Part shown: positions 46,256-55,011 of the stretch, piece by piece | Position numbering within the stretch: position 1 is the stretch's first letter | How the letters are laid out: every line of letters starts with the position of its first letter | NCBI GenBank assembly: GCA_002382665.1 | Contig: DFZA01000007.1 | Location: forward strand, 1-64,000 | DNA from: Peptococcaceae bacterium UBA4068 | GTDB lineage: Bacteria; Bacillota; Dehalobacteriia; UBA4068 | Length of the DNA: 64,000 nt | Reading direction: 5' to 3' | The notes under the pieces: model-generated | The model's database searches: none | What the model was told of the DNA's origin: nothing | The model's input: only the letters and a program-made list of their open reading frames with translations | Program-made: the position numbers and the translations under genes

Positions 46256-48910
46256 TTATGATGATAATTTGCTTTTTATCAACTGTTCCGCCTGTTGAAG
46301 CGTTCGATCTATTTGCGAAACATCTTTGCCTCCGGCCTGCGCCATATCGGCTTTGCCGCCGCCGTTCCCGCCGCAAGCGACAGCAGCAGCTTTGACGATT
46401 TCGCCTGCGTGCAATCCCTTTGCTTGCGCAGCCGCCGACATACCGGCGACAATGCTGACTTTATCACCGATCGGCGCAGCCAAAACTACTGCATAATCAG
46501 TAATCTTATCCCGGGCCATATCCATAAAGCTGCGTAAGGTATTGATATCAGCAGCATCAATTCGCTTGATCAATACATTGATACCGTTAAGATTGAAAGC
46601 TTCGCCATCAAATGAAGAGGCTTTATCTTTATTGATACTTGTTTGTAGTTTATCCAGCTCCTTTTCCAGCGAACGTTGTTCGTTCAATAAATTCTCTAGC
46701 CTGGCAGGCGCATCTTCAGGGAAGCATTTGAGCTTATCTGCTATCTCCAAAATAATATCGTCACGCTGACGGTAATAGGCAAGCGCGTTTTCGCCACTGA
46801 CTGCTTCAATACGGCGCAAGCCGGAGCCGATACCGCTTTCGCTGATAATTTTAAATATTCCTATTTCGGAACTGGTTCGACAATGGCAACCGCCGCAAAA
46901 TTCTACGCTGTAATCACCCACGGAAACAACGCGGACAATATCACCGTATTTATCGCCGAAAAAGGCTATGGCACCGGTCTTTTTAGCCTCTTCAATAGGC
47001 AATTCTTTAATAGCAACAGGTAAATTATCGAAAATTTTCCGATTTACCGCTTCTTCGACTGCAGTAATTTGCTCGGCGGTCATTTGTGATTGGTAGGTAA
47101 AATCAAAGCGCAAAGATTTATCGCCAACAAAAGAACCGGCCTGACGTACGCCATCTCCTAATTCATCACGAAGAGCTTTATGCAGTAAATGCGTTGCCGT
47201 ATGGTTACGGGTTAGGGCTTTCCTTCTACTAATATCAACAAATGTCGATACACTATCACCAACCGCAATCTCACCGGATTTAATTTGAAATTTGTGGAGG
47301 AATACTCCGTTCGGTAATTTGATTGCCTCGCTGATTTCGGCTGATCCGGTATTATTATCAATAATACCGCTATCGCCTATTTGGCCTCCGCTTTCCGCAT
47401 AAAACGGCGTACTGTCAAGTACCAGATAACCCTGGTCACCGTTTGTTGCTTTGGATTCTAAATTACCGTCAATAATTATGGCATTAATATTTGCGTTTGC
47501 GGCTGATCTATCATACCCGCAAAAAACAGTTGATTTTTGATCGACCAACAGCACTCCAATGGCTGTAAGGTCATCACCGCCTTTATTTTTGCGGGAAGCG
47601 CGGGCGCGCTGACGCTGTTCGTCCATAGCCGCGGCAAATCCAGTTTCATCGACAGTTAATCCGTTTTCCTCGGCTATATCCTTCGTCAAATCAAGCGGGA
47701 AACCGTAGGTATCGTATAAGGTAAAAGCATCTGTTCCGGAAATTATATTCATATCGGACTGTTTTGTTTTATCAATTATATCCGATGCAACATTCAGGCC
47801 GGAGGCTAATGTCTTATGGAAACTTTCCTCTTCGGCGCGGATAGTGGCAACAATATTTTTTTCCTCGCTGATTAATTGCGGATAAAAACCGCCGAGAGAA
47901 TCGCGGACGTAAGCATATAATTGAAAGAGGAATGGGCGGTTCAACCCCAGCGACATACCGTAACGGACGGCACGGCGGATGATTCTTCTTAAAACATACC
48001 CCCTACCCTCATTAGATGGGGCGATGCCGTCAGCAATCATAAAGGCCGCGGCGCGGACATGATCGGCAATAACTCTAAAGGGCATGCCGGAAGCATCCGG
48101 ACTATACTCTCGACCGCTTAGCTTAATCACACCGTCCAATATTATACGAATCACATCAGTATCATAGTTGCTGCATTTTTGCTGCAATACTGAAGCCATT
48201 CGCTCTAAACCCATGCCGGTATCAATATTTTTGTTAGCTAATTCGTGCAGATTACCATCGGCATCACGGTTGTATTGCATAAAAACGATATTCCAGATTT
48301 CCATCCATCTGTCGCAATCGCATTTACCGACAGCGCACTCTGCGGCGGTGCAGGTAAATTCCGCGCCGCGGTCATAAAAAATCTCGCTACAGGGACCGCA
48401 GGGACCCGTATCTCCCATCGACCAGAAGTTGTCTTTGGCGCCAATCTTTAATATCCGTGTTGGATCAACATCGGTTTCACTCAGCCAAAGGACAGCCGCT
48501 TCTTCATCCTTTTCAAAAACAGTAACTGTAAGCTTATCCTTGGGAATTTCCAATACTTTGGTTAAAAACTCCCAGGCATAGGTGATAGCTTCACGTTTAA
48601 AATAATCACCGAACGAGAAGTTGCCCAGCATCTCAAAGAAAGTGTGATGTCTGGCGGTACGTCCGACTGCTTCCAGATCATTGTGTTTACCGCCGGCACG
48701 CAGACACCTTTGAACTGTTACGGCTCTCTTATATAACGGCTTATCGAGGCCAAGGAAAATATCTTTAAACTGTACCATCCCAGCATTGGTAAACAACAGA
48801 GTTTTATCGTTATATGGTATAATCGAACTGCCCGGCAGCTGCGTATGTCCTTTTGATTCAAAGTATTTAATAAAGGCAGTGCGGATTTCATCTGTGGATA
48901 ATGGCTTCAT
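46256..48910 (-). CDS. alaS: Alanyl-tRNA synthetase
   Basis: 884 residues, ATG behind AAGGAG. Class II synthetase: catalytic core (1-440) with motif 2 region RCLRAGGKHNDLEAVGRTARHHTFFEMLGNFSFGDYFK (in parts near 70-105) and motif 3 GRGYVLRRIIRRAVRYG. The editing domain has the zinc motifs NHTATHLLHKALR (near 568) and CGGCHCRTSSEIG (near 670). The C-terminal C-Ala domain ends with GGNGGGKADMAQAGG. Full length. Its leader carries two tandem copies of the structured element also found before the sigma gene. No T-box sequence was seen. Confidence 0.97.
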   Translation of the reverse strand: MKPLSTDEIRTAFIKYFESKGHTQLPGSSIIPYNDKTLLFTNAGMVQFKDIFLGLDKPLYKRAVTVQRCLRAGGKHNDLEAVGRTARHHTFFEMLGNFSFGDYFKREAITYAWEFLTKVLEIPKDKLTVTVFEKDEEAAVLWLSETDVDPTRILKIGAKDNFWSMGDTGPCGPCSEIFYDRGAEFTCTAAECAVGKCDCDRWMEIWNIVFMQYNRDADGNLHELANKNIDTGMGLERMASVLQQKCSNYDTDVIRIILDGVIKLSGREYSPDASGMPFRVIADHVRAAAFMIADGIAPSNEGRGYVLRRIIRRAVRYGMSLGLNRPFLFQLYAYVRDSLGGFYPQLISEEKNIVATIRAEEESFHKTLASGLNVASDIIDKTKQSDMNIISGTDAFTLYDTYGFPLDLTKDIAEENGLTVDETGFAAAMDEQRQRARASRKNKGGDDLTAIGVLLVDQKSTVFCGYDRSAANANINAIIIDGNLESKATNGDQGYLVLDSTPFYAESGGQIGDSGIIDNNTGSAEISEAIKLPNGVFLHKFQIKSGEIAVGDSVSTFVDISRRKALTRNHTATHLLHKALRDELGDGVRQAGSFVGDKSLRFDFTYQSQMTAEQITAVEEAVNRKIFDNLPVAIKELPIEEAKKTGAIAFFGDKYGDIVRVVSVGDYSVEFCGGCHCRTSSEIGIFKIISESGIGSGLRRIEAVSGENALAYYRQRDDIILEIADKLKCFPEDAPARLENLLNEQRSLEKELDKLQTSINKDKASSFDGEAFNLNGINVLIKRIDAADINTLRSFMDMARDKITDYAVVLAAPIGDKVSIVAGMSAAAQAKGLHAGEIVKAAAVACGGNGGGKADMAQAGGKDVSQIDRTLQQAEQLIKSKLSS

Positions 48911-48949
48911 TAAACAATTCTCCTTGCTAGGGTTTATATTTTGTTTCTT

Positions 48950-49032
48950 GCTTGATTTTCCCTAACCGGGAAAACCTTTAGCTTGAATAGGCGCTCAGTC
49001 ACGAAATCAAAGATTTCGGCCTGTGCAGCTAT
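48950..49032 (-). promoter_or_regulatory. Structured leader element, copy 2 of 3 (alaS proximal)
   Basis: 83 nt, read leftward. Its first 46 nt (49032-48987) are identical to the distal copy. Hairpin 1 is GAAATC/GATTTC with loop TTT, extended by CAC/GTG around a bulge AGGC that can pair with downstream GCCT. Hairpin 2 is TTTTCCC/GGGAAAA with loop GGTTA. It ends about 40 nt before the alaS start. Confidence 0.75.
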
Positions 49033-49059
49033 TCTAGCTTGCTTTTACCTAGCGGTAAA
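49031..49059 (-). promoter_or_regulatory. Possible internal alaS promoter (P2)
   Basis: Leftward, TTTACC (49059-49054), a 17-nt spacer and TAGAAT (49036-49031). The -10 sits in the same position relative to the element as the other two promoters. The -35 lies inside hairpin 2 of the distal copy. Weak match, so uncertain. Confidence 0.4.
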
Positions 49060-49119
49060 ACCTAACCTATAAAATAGGCGCTCAGTCACGAAATCAAAGA
49101 TTTCGGCCTGTGCAGCTAT
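49037..49119 (-). promoter_or_regulatory. Structured leader element, copy 3 of 3 (alaS distal)
   Basis: 83 nt, read leftward, period 87 relative to the proximal copy. Hairpin 1 and the AGGC/GCCT pairing are identical. Hairpin 2 is TTTTACC/GGTAAAA with loop GCTA: the pair that is C-G in the proximal copy is A-T here, a compensatory change. It begins at the predicted start of transcription. Confidence 0.75.
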
Positions 49120-49146
49120 AATACCATATATTAGAAATAAATACAA
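49118..49146 (-). promoter_or_regulatory. alaS promoter (P1)
   Basis: Leftward, TTGTAT (49146-49141), 17 nt, TATTAT (49123-49118). The predicted start is about 49111, so the transcript begins with the CAC of the leader element, exactly as for the sigma gene. Confidence 0.7.
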
Positions 49147-49176
49147 ACAAATATACATGACAAAAACCCTTATTAG

Positions 49177-49204
49177 TTGCAGTATAATAAAAAAATGTTA
49201 TACT
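49177..49204 (+). promoter_or_regulatory. Promoter of the LysE-family gene
   Basis: TTGCAG (49177-49182), 16-nt spacer, TATACT (49199-49204), divergent from the alaS promoter and about 35 nt before the ATG. Confidence 0.6.
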
Positions 49205-49242
49205 AATAATGATCAAAATTCATCATTGAAAGGCACTAATTA

Positions 49243-49884
49243 ATGGCTTTATTATTTTTAACCGCTCTGGCTGTCGCTTTCTCTGGAGCAATGATGCCTG
49301 GTCCCATGCTTACATATACAATCGGACAATCGCTGAATAACGGGCCTAGTGCCGGTTTGATTATTACCATCGGTCATGCTCTGCTGGAACTGGCTTTAAT
49401 AATTTTGATTTTTCTCGGCTTTGACGTAATACTGCAATCCAATACGGCGCAAACGGTTATCGGCCTTATCGGCGGAGCTTTATTGATCTATATGGGAGCA
49501 TCAATGATTATTGATGCTGCAAAAAATAAAATACAGATCAATATCAACGATACAAAATCTAACAGTCGTAATATGATACTCACGGGTGCTGTGATCAGCG
49601 CCGCCAATCCCTACTTCCTTTTATGGTGGGCTGTCATCGGGTTAGGTTTTCTGCTGCAAGCTTATAAATCGTTTGGCGTTGGCGGAGTATCTTTATTTTA
49701 CATCGGTCATATATCGGCGGATTTTATTTGGTATGGGTTGATTTCATTGATAGTTGGCAAAACACGCAGATTCATCAATGCAAGCATTTATCGATACATA
49801 ATCATTGTACTTGGCGGCCTGCTGATTTTCTTTGGTGGTGGTTTTATTATTAACGCCGTTAAAATTCTATTTAATTTACCATAA
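49243..49884 (+). CDS. LysE-family amino-acid exporter
   Basis: 213 residues, about six membrane helices. The N-terminal FSGAMMPGPMLTYTI (about 14-28) carries the GPxxxxT motif of LysE/RhtB transporters, and SAANPYFLLWWAVIGLGF near 117 is the second conserved block. Likely exports an amino acid or related metabolite; the substrate cannot be told from sequence. Divergent from alaS and ended by its own terminator. Confidence 0.88.
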   Translation: MALLFLTALAVAFSGAMMPGPMLTYTIGQSLNNGPSAGLIITIGHALLELALIILIFLGFDVILQSNTAQTVIGLIGGALLIYMGASMIIDAAKNKIQININDTKSNSRNMILTGAVISAANPYFLLWWAVIGLGFLLQAYKSFGVGGVSLFYIGHISADFIWYGLISLIVGKTRRFINASIYRYIIIVLGGLLIFFGGGFIINAVKILFNLP

Positions 49885-49887
49885 AAT

Positions 49888-49917
49888 AAAAGCAGCCTTT
49901 GGGTAAAGGCTGCTTTT
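49888..49917 (+). terminator. Terminator between LysE-family gene and kinase-like gene
   Basis: AAAAGCAGCCTTT and AAAGGCTGCTTTT form a 13-bp perfect stem with loop GGGT. Convergent genes; read leftward it ends TTTTATTTTAT, so it probably works both ways. Confidence 0.85.
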
Positions 49918-49921
49918 GTAT

Positions 49922-51304
49922 TTAAAAGTAAATGCTGCCGCCGATAAATTCCCGCAATATCGAATTAAACGGTATTTTTTCCGCGTCCATCGGTTCAAAA
50001 AACGATAATAGGTTCATCAGCCGCTGTTTGGTTTCATAATAGGGACTGGTATCTTTAATCTTCTTTAATGTATCTTCAGCAAAAGGACGCAGTACGTTCA
50101 TTTCATAGAGCATACTCGAATTAAACATCACATCGGCTTCTTCCTGAAAACTGAAAATATTTATATATTCGCTTTTACGAACGTTGATCCAACGCTCTAA
50201 AGTTGTTTGCGGATGAGTACCGCGATATCTTTCATCTCTGACCAACCTGCGGATCAATCTGATTTCGGTGGTTGGTACCCGGCTGGTTAAATTTACATTG
50301 AGACCACCCAAAGCGCTGACATAAATTTTAAATAACAGATTTCTGTTGATATTGGCCATCAAGCGCGGATTTAGCGCATGAATGCCTTCGATAACAAGGA
50401 TTTCCGAACTATTTAAACACATTTTTTTCGTTTTTGGTGAACGAGTACCGGTAATAAAATCGTAAATAGGCGCATCAATTGTTTCACCTTTAATCAAACT
50501 TTTTATTTGCTGCAGCAAAAATTCAATGTCTAGCGCATCAATGCTATCCAAATCATAATTACCGTTTTCATCAACAGGCGTATTATCTCTGTTCAAAAAG
50601 TAGTCGTCTAAGGACAGGGAAACCGGTTTTAAACCGTTAACCTCCAACTGTGTGCAAAGTCTTTGAGCAAATGAAGTCTTTCCCGAAGAAGAAGGCCCGG
50701 CTATCAAAAGTACTCTCAATGTACGGCGTTGTTGCAGAATCATATCGGCTATATCCGCAATCTCCTTCTCATGTAATGCCTCGGAAATACTAATTAACTT
50801 TTGGCTTTTCCCCGAATCAATATATGAGTTGATATCCGATACCAATTCAATATCAATATTATTCATCCAGCGCTGATTCTTTTCATAGGCGCTCGATAAC
50901 CGGTAAGGCGGCATTAACAAACCGCCTTTTTCCGTATTGATATTGCTAAAATCGACAATAAAACCATATGAAAAAGGATAAATCTCAAACGGTTCAACTT
51001 CTCCGGAATTTGTGTTGGCCGGATAAATTGATCTGATTATCATATTATCAACTTTATAATGATAATATCCGCCTTCTCTTTTTAATAACTCAATAGGACT
51101 TTTATGTTCGACCCAGTTGATTAATTTTTGTTTGATTTGTTTTACTTCGCGAATAGATAATACAGAATCGTCAAGGTTACAGAATACCCCTTCTAAAATA
51201 GAATATGAGGTCTTAAGTTTATCATCCGGAAACAGATCGTTGACGACTTTTATCAAGCCCAGTTTTACTGTTTGCCGTCCTTTACGTAAATGCGTTTCTC
51301 TCAT
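49922..51304 (-). CDS. Uridine-kinase-like nucleoside kinase with N-terminal extension
   Basis: 460 residues from ATG 51304, which lies 6 nt after GAAGGTG; a GTG three codons upstream is an alternative. Residues 1-185 form an extension resembling the TGS/ThrS-second-domain-like region found in this family. The kinase domain (about 195-400) has Walker A IAGPSSSGKTSFAQRL, SLSLDDYFLNRDNTPVDENGNYD (in parts) and VIEGIHALNP. It belongs to the phosphoribulokinase/uridine kinase superfamily. Its real substrate is unknown. The 5' leader contains 12-bp tandem repeats. Confidence 0.85.
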   Translation of the reverse strand: MRETHLRKGRQTVKLGLIKVVNDLFPDDKLKTSYSILEGVFCNLDDSVLSIREVKQIKQKLINWVEHKSPIELLKREGGYYHYKVDNMIIRSIYPANTNSGEVEPFEIYPFSYGFIVDFSNINTEKGGLLMPPYRLSSAYEKNQRWMNNIDIELVSDINSYIDSGKSQKLISISEALHEKEIADIADMILQQRRTLRVLLIAGPSSSGKTSFAQRLCTQLEVNGLKPVSLSLDDYFLNRDNTPVDENGNYDLDSIDALDIEFLLQQIKSLIKGETIDAPIYDFITGTRSPKTKKMCLNSSEILVIEGIHALNPRLMANINRNLLFKIYVSALGGLNVNLTSRVPTTEIRLIRRLVRDERYRGTHPQTTLERWINVRKSEYINIFSFQEEADVMFNSSMLYEMNVLRPFAEDTLKKIKDTSPYYETKQRLMNLLSFFEPMDAEKIPFNSILREFIGGSIYF

Positions 51305-51320
51305 TTTTTTCACCTTCGTT

Positions 51321-51356
51321 CCTTATTTAAGTCCTTATTTAAGTCTTTATCTAAGT
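51321..51356. repeat. 12-bp tandem repeat, three units
   Basis: CCTTATTTAAGT occurs twice in direct succession (51321-51344), followed by CTTTATCTAAGT (51345-51356) and a decayed fourth unit. It lies immediately upstream of the ribosome-binding site of the kinase-like gene. Confidence 0.8.
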
Positions 51357-51538
51357 CTTTGGTTTTAATTATTTTAGACTTCCATTGCAAAAGTATTTAT
51401 CTAAGTTATAGCATAAGAAGAGCATTTTATACACTATTAATATGTATTATTACTCAAATTCTCACAATTAATTTTTTTAATAATATATTAATTTTGAAAT
51501 TTCTGCAATATTTATTAAAATTTATCTTCAAAAAAAAT

Positions 51539-51567
51539 TTGCTATAGTCAAGAAAATTTGTTATAAT
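51539..51567 (+). promoter_or_regulatory. Promoter of the kamA-ablB operon
   Basis: TTGCTA (51539-51544), 17 nt, TATAAT (51562-51567). The predicted start is about 51574, 12 nt before the riboswitch P1 helix. Confidence 0.7.
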
Positions 51568-51584
51568 AAGTTAATAAATAAATA

Positions 51585-51695
51585 ATACGCTTAATCCTTA
51601 AAAGAACGGGAGAACCATTTTTGGGGTGAATCACGATTATATCGTGTAGGGTTAACTTTCAATCCGAATCCGTCAGCTAATCTCGTAAGCGTTGA
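51585..51695 (+). promoter_or_regulatory. c-di-AMP riboswitch (ydaO/yuaA class)
   Basis: Contains the conserved core of the class in order: ACGGGAGAACC, TTGGGGTGAATC, a variable hairpin (CACGATTATATCGTG), TAGGGTTAACTTTC, AATCCGAATCCGTCAGCTAA and TCGTAAGCG. P1 is ACGCTTA (51587-51593) paired perfectly with TAAGCGT (51686-51692). It is followed by a terminator and then kamA. Confidence 0.93.
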
Positions 51696-51739
51696 AAGAC
51701 ACAGGTCATATATTAGACTGCTTTTTTCCTATACTTTTT

Positions 51740-51776
51740 AACGCTATGGATATTTTCTATAGCGTTTTCTATTTTT
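51740..51776 (+). terminator. Riboswitch-controlled terminator before kamA
   Basis: AACGCTAT (51740-51747) pairs with ATAGCGTT (51759-51766), followed by TTCTATTTTTG. The left arm can instead pair with AGCGTT at the 3' strand of riboswitch P1, forming an antiterminator. c-di-AMP binding would keep P1 closed and allow termination (inferred OFF switch). Confidence 0.8.
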
Positions 51777-51824
51777 GTTTATAATTTTTAAATATTTTTA
51801 AATATATATTTAAGGAGGTATTAT

Positions 51825-53108
51825 ATGACAAGGAATTACCAAGAAATATTATTATGGTCAGAAATTACCGAGGATCAGTGGAATGATTGGCATTGGCAGA
51901 TTGCAAATAAGATTACTTCTGTTGATGAACTTGAAAAAGTTATAAAACTAACTGATAAAGAACGTAGTTCAATTAATATGTGTTTAAAATCACTAAGAAT
52001 GGGTATAACTCCTTACTATGCATTACTGATGGAAAAAAATAACATAAACTGTCCGATTAGGCGACAAGCAGTTCCATCAATAAACGAAACTTATATATCT
52101 GAATATGACAGTTCAGATCCTCTTCATGAAACGAAAGACTCTCCAGTATACGGATTAACTCATCGTTATCCGGACAGAGTACTTCTTTTGGTAACAGACC
52201 AGTGTGCAATGTATTGCCGACATTGTACAAGAAGACGTTTTGCCGGCAATAATGACAAGGAAGTATCAATAAAATACATTAATAATGCTATTGAATATAT
52301 TAAAAATCATAAAGAAATACGTGACGTATTAATTTCTGGCGGAGATGCCTTATGTATTTCTGATCAAAAGCTTGACCATATTCTTGGTGAATTATCTAAT
52401 ATTAATCATGTCGAGGTAATTCGTATAGGTACAAGAACACCCGTAGTTTTACCACAAAGAATAACACCAGAATTATGTGCAGTATTGAAAAGACATCATC
52501 CAATTTGGATTAACACTCATTTTAATCATCCTAAAGAAATAACTAAAGAAGCCAGAAAAGCTTGTTCCATGTTGGCTGATGCTGGAGTGCCTTTAGGCAA
52601 TCAATCAGTTTTATTAAAAGGAATAAATGATTGTCCATATATCATGAAGAAACTTGTACAAGAATTGGTTAAAAACAGAGTAAGACCATATTATTTATAC
52701 CAATGTGATCTCTCTGAAGGAATTGAACATTTTAGAACCTCAGTATCTGCTGGGATAGAAATTATTGAAATGCTTCAAGGGCATACTTCTGGTTTTGCTG
52801 TCCCAACATTTGTTGTTGATGCACCGGGCGGTGGTGGTAAAATACCAATTAATCCGCAGTACTTAATTTCCCAATCACCTGATAAGGTTTTACTGAGAAA
52901 TTTCGAAGGTGTTATCTGTACTTACAATGAACCCCAAGATATATCTCATCAATGCCAAAAATGTGGACTTTGTAATACATATAGAAATTATTCATACCGA
53001 GGTTTAGAAAAATTATTCAATGAAGAGACCCGGTGTTTGATACCAAATTGTAATGTCAGAATTAAAACAAGGAGGAGCATTAATGATTCAATCAAAGTCA
53101 ATATATAA
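51825..53108 (+). CDS. kamA: Lysine 2,3-aminomutase
   Basis: 427 residues, ATG 6 nt after AAGGAGG. Radical-SAM, PLP-dependent conversion of L-lysine to L-beta-lysine. The cluster motif is CAMYCRHC (Cys 127, 131, 134), the PLP Lys is in PGGGGKIP (about 339), and a C-terminal Cys set (CQKCGLC ... CLIPNC) binds zinc. These numbers agree within two with my recollection of the Clostridium enzyme. Followed by an acetyltransferase, so it is the AblA step of N-epsilon-acetyl-beta-lysine (compatible solute) synthesis rather than lysine fermentation. Clearly more AT-rich than neighbouring genes. Confidence 0.95.
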   Translation: MTRNYQEILLWSEITEDQWNDWHWQIANKITSVDELEKVIKLTDKERSSINMCLKSLRMGITPYYALLMEKNNINCPIRRQAVPSINETYISEYDSSDPLHETKDSPVYGLTHRYPDRVLLLVTDQCAMYCRHCTRRRFAGNNDKEVSIKYINNAIEYIKNHKEIRDVLISGGDALCISDQKLDHILGELSNINHVEVIRIGTRTPVVLPQRITPELCAVLKRHHPIWINTHFNHPKEITKEARKACSMLADAGVPLGNQSVLLKGINDCPYIMKKLVQELVKNRVRPYYLYQCDLSEGIEHFRTSVSAGIEIIEMLQGHTSGFAVPTFVVDAPGGGGKIPINPQYLISQSPDKVLLRNFEGVICTYNEPQDISHQCQKCGLCNTYRNYSYRGLEKLFNEETRCLIPNCNVRIKTRRSINDSIKVNI

Positions 53109-53901
53109 TTATAATAATCACATCATATTGGACTACAATAATTCCCGCTTAAAAATAATTGATACTACTAATACTTCAAAAGACGATTGGTTGGCAATCA
53201 TTGAGCTGGCTAGAAGTTTAAATTTTGGCAAAATTATTTGCTTTTGCCGTGATAAATATTTTGAAGATCTTCAGCAATATGGTTTTATTATTGAAGGACA
53301 AATCGCTGGTTTTTTTGATGGTACTGATGCATACTGCTTGTCGCTTTTTATTGATAAAAAGCGACAATATAGTAAATATAATTTATTAGAAGATGAAATA
53401 CTTACAAAATGTCAAACTAATTCTAGTGTAAAAGATATTGATGACGATATAATTATTAGAGATGCAAAAAAAAGCGATATTAATCAAATGATTTTTTTAT
53501 TTAAAAAAGTATTTAAGACTTATCCTTCACCTATTTTTGATGCTAATTACTTGAATGAAATACTAGGGAAAAAAGTATTATTTAAAATTGCGGTAAAACA
53601 AAAAGAAATAATATGTATTGCCTCTGCTGACATAGATTTTGTTCATAATAATGCTGAAATAACCGATTGTTGCACTAATCCTATCTTCCGGGGGAAAGGA
53701 TTGCTTACAAATTTAATAATTGAATTAGAAAAAACATTAAATAATTCTAATATTGGAACATTATATAGTTTAAGTAGAGCAACTGAGCCAGGAATAAATA
53801 AGGTTTTATGGAAAATGCAATATAAGTATTCAGGAAGAATGTTAAACAATTGCAATATCAGCGGCGACTTTGAGGATATGAATATATGGGTCAAAAATTA
53901 A
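53083..53901 (+). CDS. ablB: Beta-lysine N-epsilon-acetyltransferase
   Basis: 272 residues. ATG 53083 is 6 nt after AAGGAGGAG and overlaps the kamA end by 26 nt; an earlier in-frame start has no site. C-terminal GNAT domain (about 130-265) with the acetyl-CoA loop in NPIFRGKGLLTNLI near 200-213. The N-terminal half is the partner domain typical of AblB. It acetylates beta-lysine to the osmolyte N-epsilon-acetyl-beta-lysine. AT-rich like kamA, so the pair may have been acquired together. Confidence 0.92.
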   Translation: MIQSKSIYNYNNHIILDYNNSRLKIIDTTNTSKDDWLAIIELARSLNFGKIICFCRDKYFEDLQQYGFIIEGQIAGFFDGTDAYCLSLFIDKKRQYSKYNLLEDEILTKCQTNSSVKDIDDDIIIRDAKKSDINQMIFLFKKVFKTYPSPIFDANYLNEILGKKVLFKIAVKQKEIICIASADIDFVHNNAEITDCCTNPIFRGKGLLTNLIIELEKTLNNSNIGTLYSLSRATEPGINKVLWKMQYKYSGRMLNNCNISGDFEDMNIWVKN

Positions 53902-53902
53902 C

Positions 53903-54943
53903 TTATTGGGGTGACACAAAACGGCCATAGATATATTTAATAACTAAAATTAAGATAGCAGTAACAGGGACTGCTAATACTGTCCCGATGATACCGAACA
54001 GATAACCGCCTACTAAAACAGCAAATATTGTTACTAATGGATGTAATCCTATACGTTCACCCATAACTTTTGGCGTAATCACGCTTCCTTCTAACTGTTG
54101 CAATGCTACCATGCCGATTGCCGTAATTAAAGCTAGATTACCGCTTTGACCATAAGCTATAACAATTGCCGGTACTGCGCCTATGAATGGTCCAAAGTAC
54201 GGTATCAAATCAGCTACTGCCATGATCAATCCCAATACTAAAGCATATTCCACGCCAATGATATATAAAAATATTGCTGTGAGTATTCCTAAAATTAATG
54301 ATACTAATAAATATCCATAAACAAACTGTCGTAACAGGCGGTTGGCTTCTCCGGCAATACGTAAAATTTCCGGGCGCTCTTTGGGAGATAATAAGGCTAT
54401 AACTTTTTTCTTAATTAAATCCTTATCGCGCAGCATATAATAACTCAAAAATGGAGCTAAAGCTAAATATAATAACCAGCGTAAAATATCGTCAATATTA
54501 TTTGCAGTATTTGCTATTGTACCTTCCAGATAGCTGACAAAACGTTGACCAGTATTACTGACAGATTTTGTGACTACATCCGGTAATGAAATACGTTCGA
54601 CGCTGTCTACAAAATTTACCCATAATTGTTCAATATGACTGATAATTTTTGGTAAATATTGTAGAAAATTCCCGCCTTCCGCTAAAAACTGTGGTAGTGC
54701 GCAAAACAGAAAGAAAAAAATTAAACCAAACAGTATTAAATAAATGATGGCAATTGCCAACGGCGGAGGAACCTTCTTTTTTTGTAAATAACCAAATGCT
54801 GGTTGCAATAAATATGCAAAAAGCATAGCAAAAAAAAACGGTAAGACTACCGACCAAATAATATATATAAAATATATAATTAATATTACAGCTAAAATTA
54901 AAATAATTTTAGCAATTAAGCGTCTTTTTTGTATGCTTTCCAT
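53903..54943 (-). CDS. AI-2E family transporter (UPF0118 permease)
   Basis: 346 residues with about eight hydrophobic segments: three near the N-terminus (12-90), then a soluble stretch, then a cluster from 150 onward. Family motifs are [58 protein letters not shown] and the C-terminal LHPLVTIFAVLVGGYLFGIIGTVLAVPVTA. Members have been linked to AI-2 export or Na+/H+ antiport; the substrate is not predictable. Convergent with ablB, 1 nt apart. Confidence 0.88.
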   Translation of the reverse strand: MESIQKRRLIAKIILILAVILIIYFIYIIWSVVLPFFFAMLFAYLLQPAFGYLQKKKVPPPLAIAIIYLILFGLIFFFLFCALPQFLAEGGNFLQYLPKIISHIEQLWVNFVDSVERISLPDVVTKSVSNTGQRFVSYLEGTIANTANNIDDILRWLLYLALAPFLSYYMLRDKDLIKKKVIALLSPKERPEILRIAGEANRLLRQFVYGYLLVSLILGILTAIFLYIIGVEYALVLGLIMAVADLIPYFGPFIGAVPAIVIAYGQSGNLALITAIGMVALQQLEGSVITPKVMGERIGLHPLVTIFAVLVGGYLFGIIGTVLAVPVTAILILVIKYIYGRFVSPQ

Positions 54944-54966
54944 ATCAAATCCACTGCTTAAACACA

Positions 54967-54996
54967 GGGCGGGAGTGAATTATTGCACACCCGCCC
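54967..54996 (-). terminator. GC-rich terminator upstream of the AI-2E-family gene
   Basis: GGGCGGG and CCCGCCC form the stem, extended by GTG/CAC inside; read leftward it is followed by TGTGTTT. Ends the PRC-barrel and small-protein transcript. Confidence 0.7.
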
Positions 54997-55011
54997 GTAT
55001 TTAATGTTTCA

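Noticed and set aside
48911..49117. T-box riboswitch for alaS
   Set aside because: The leader was read for the T-box sequence and specifier-loop layout; neither is present. The repeated element has a different architecture.
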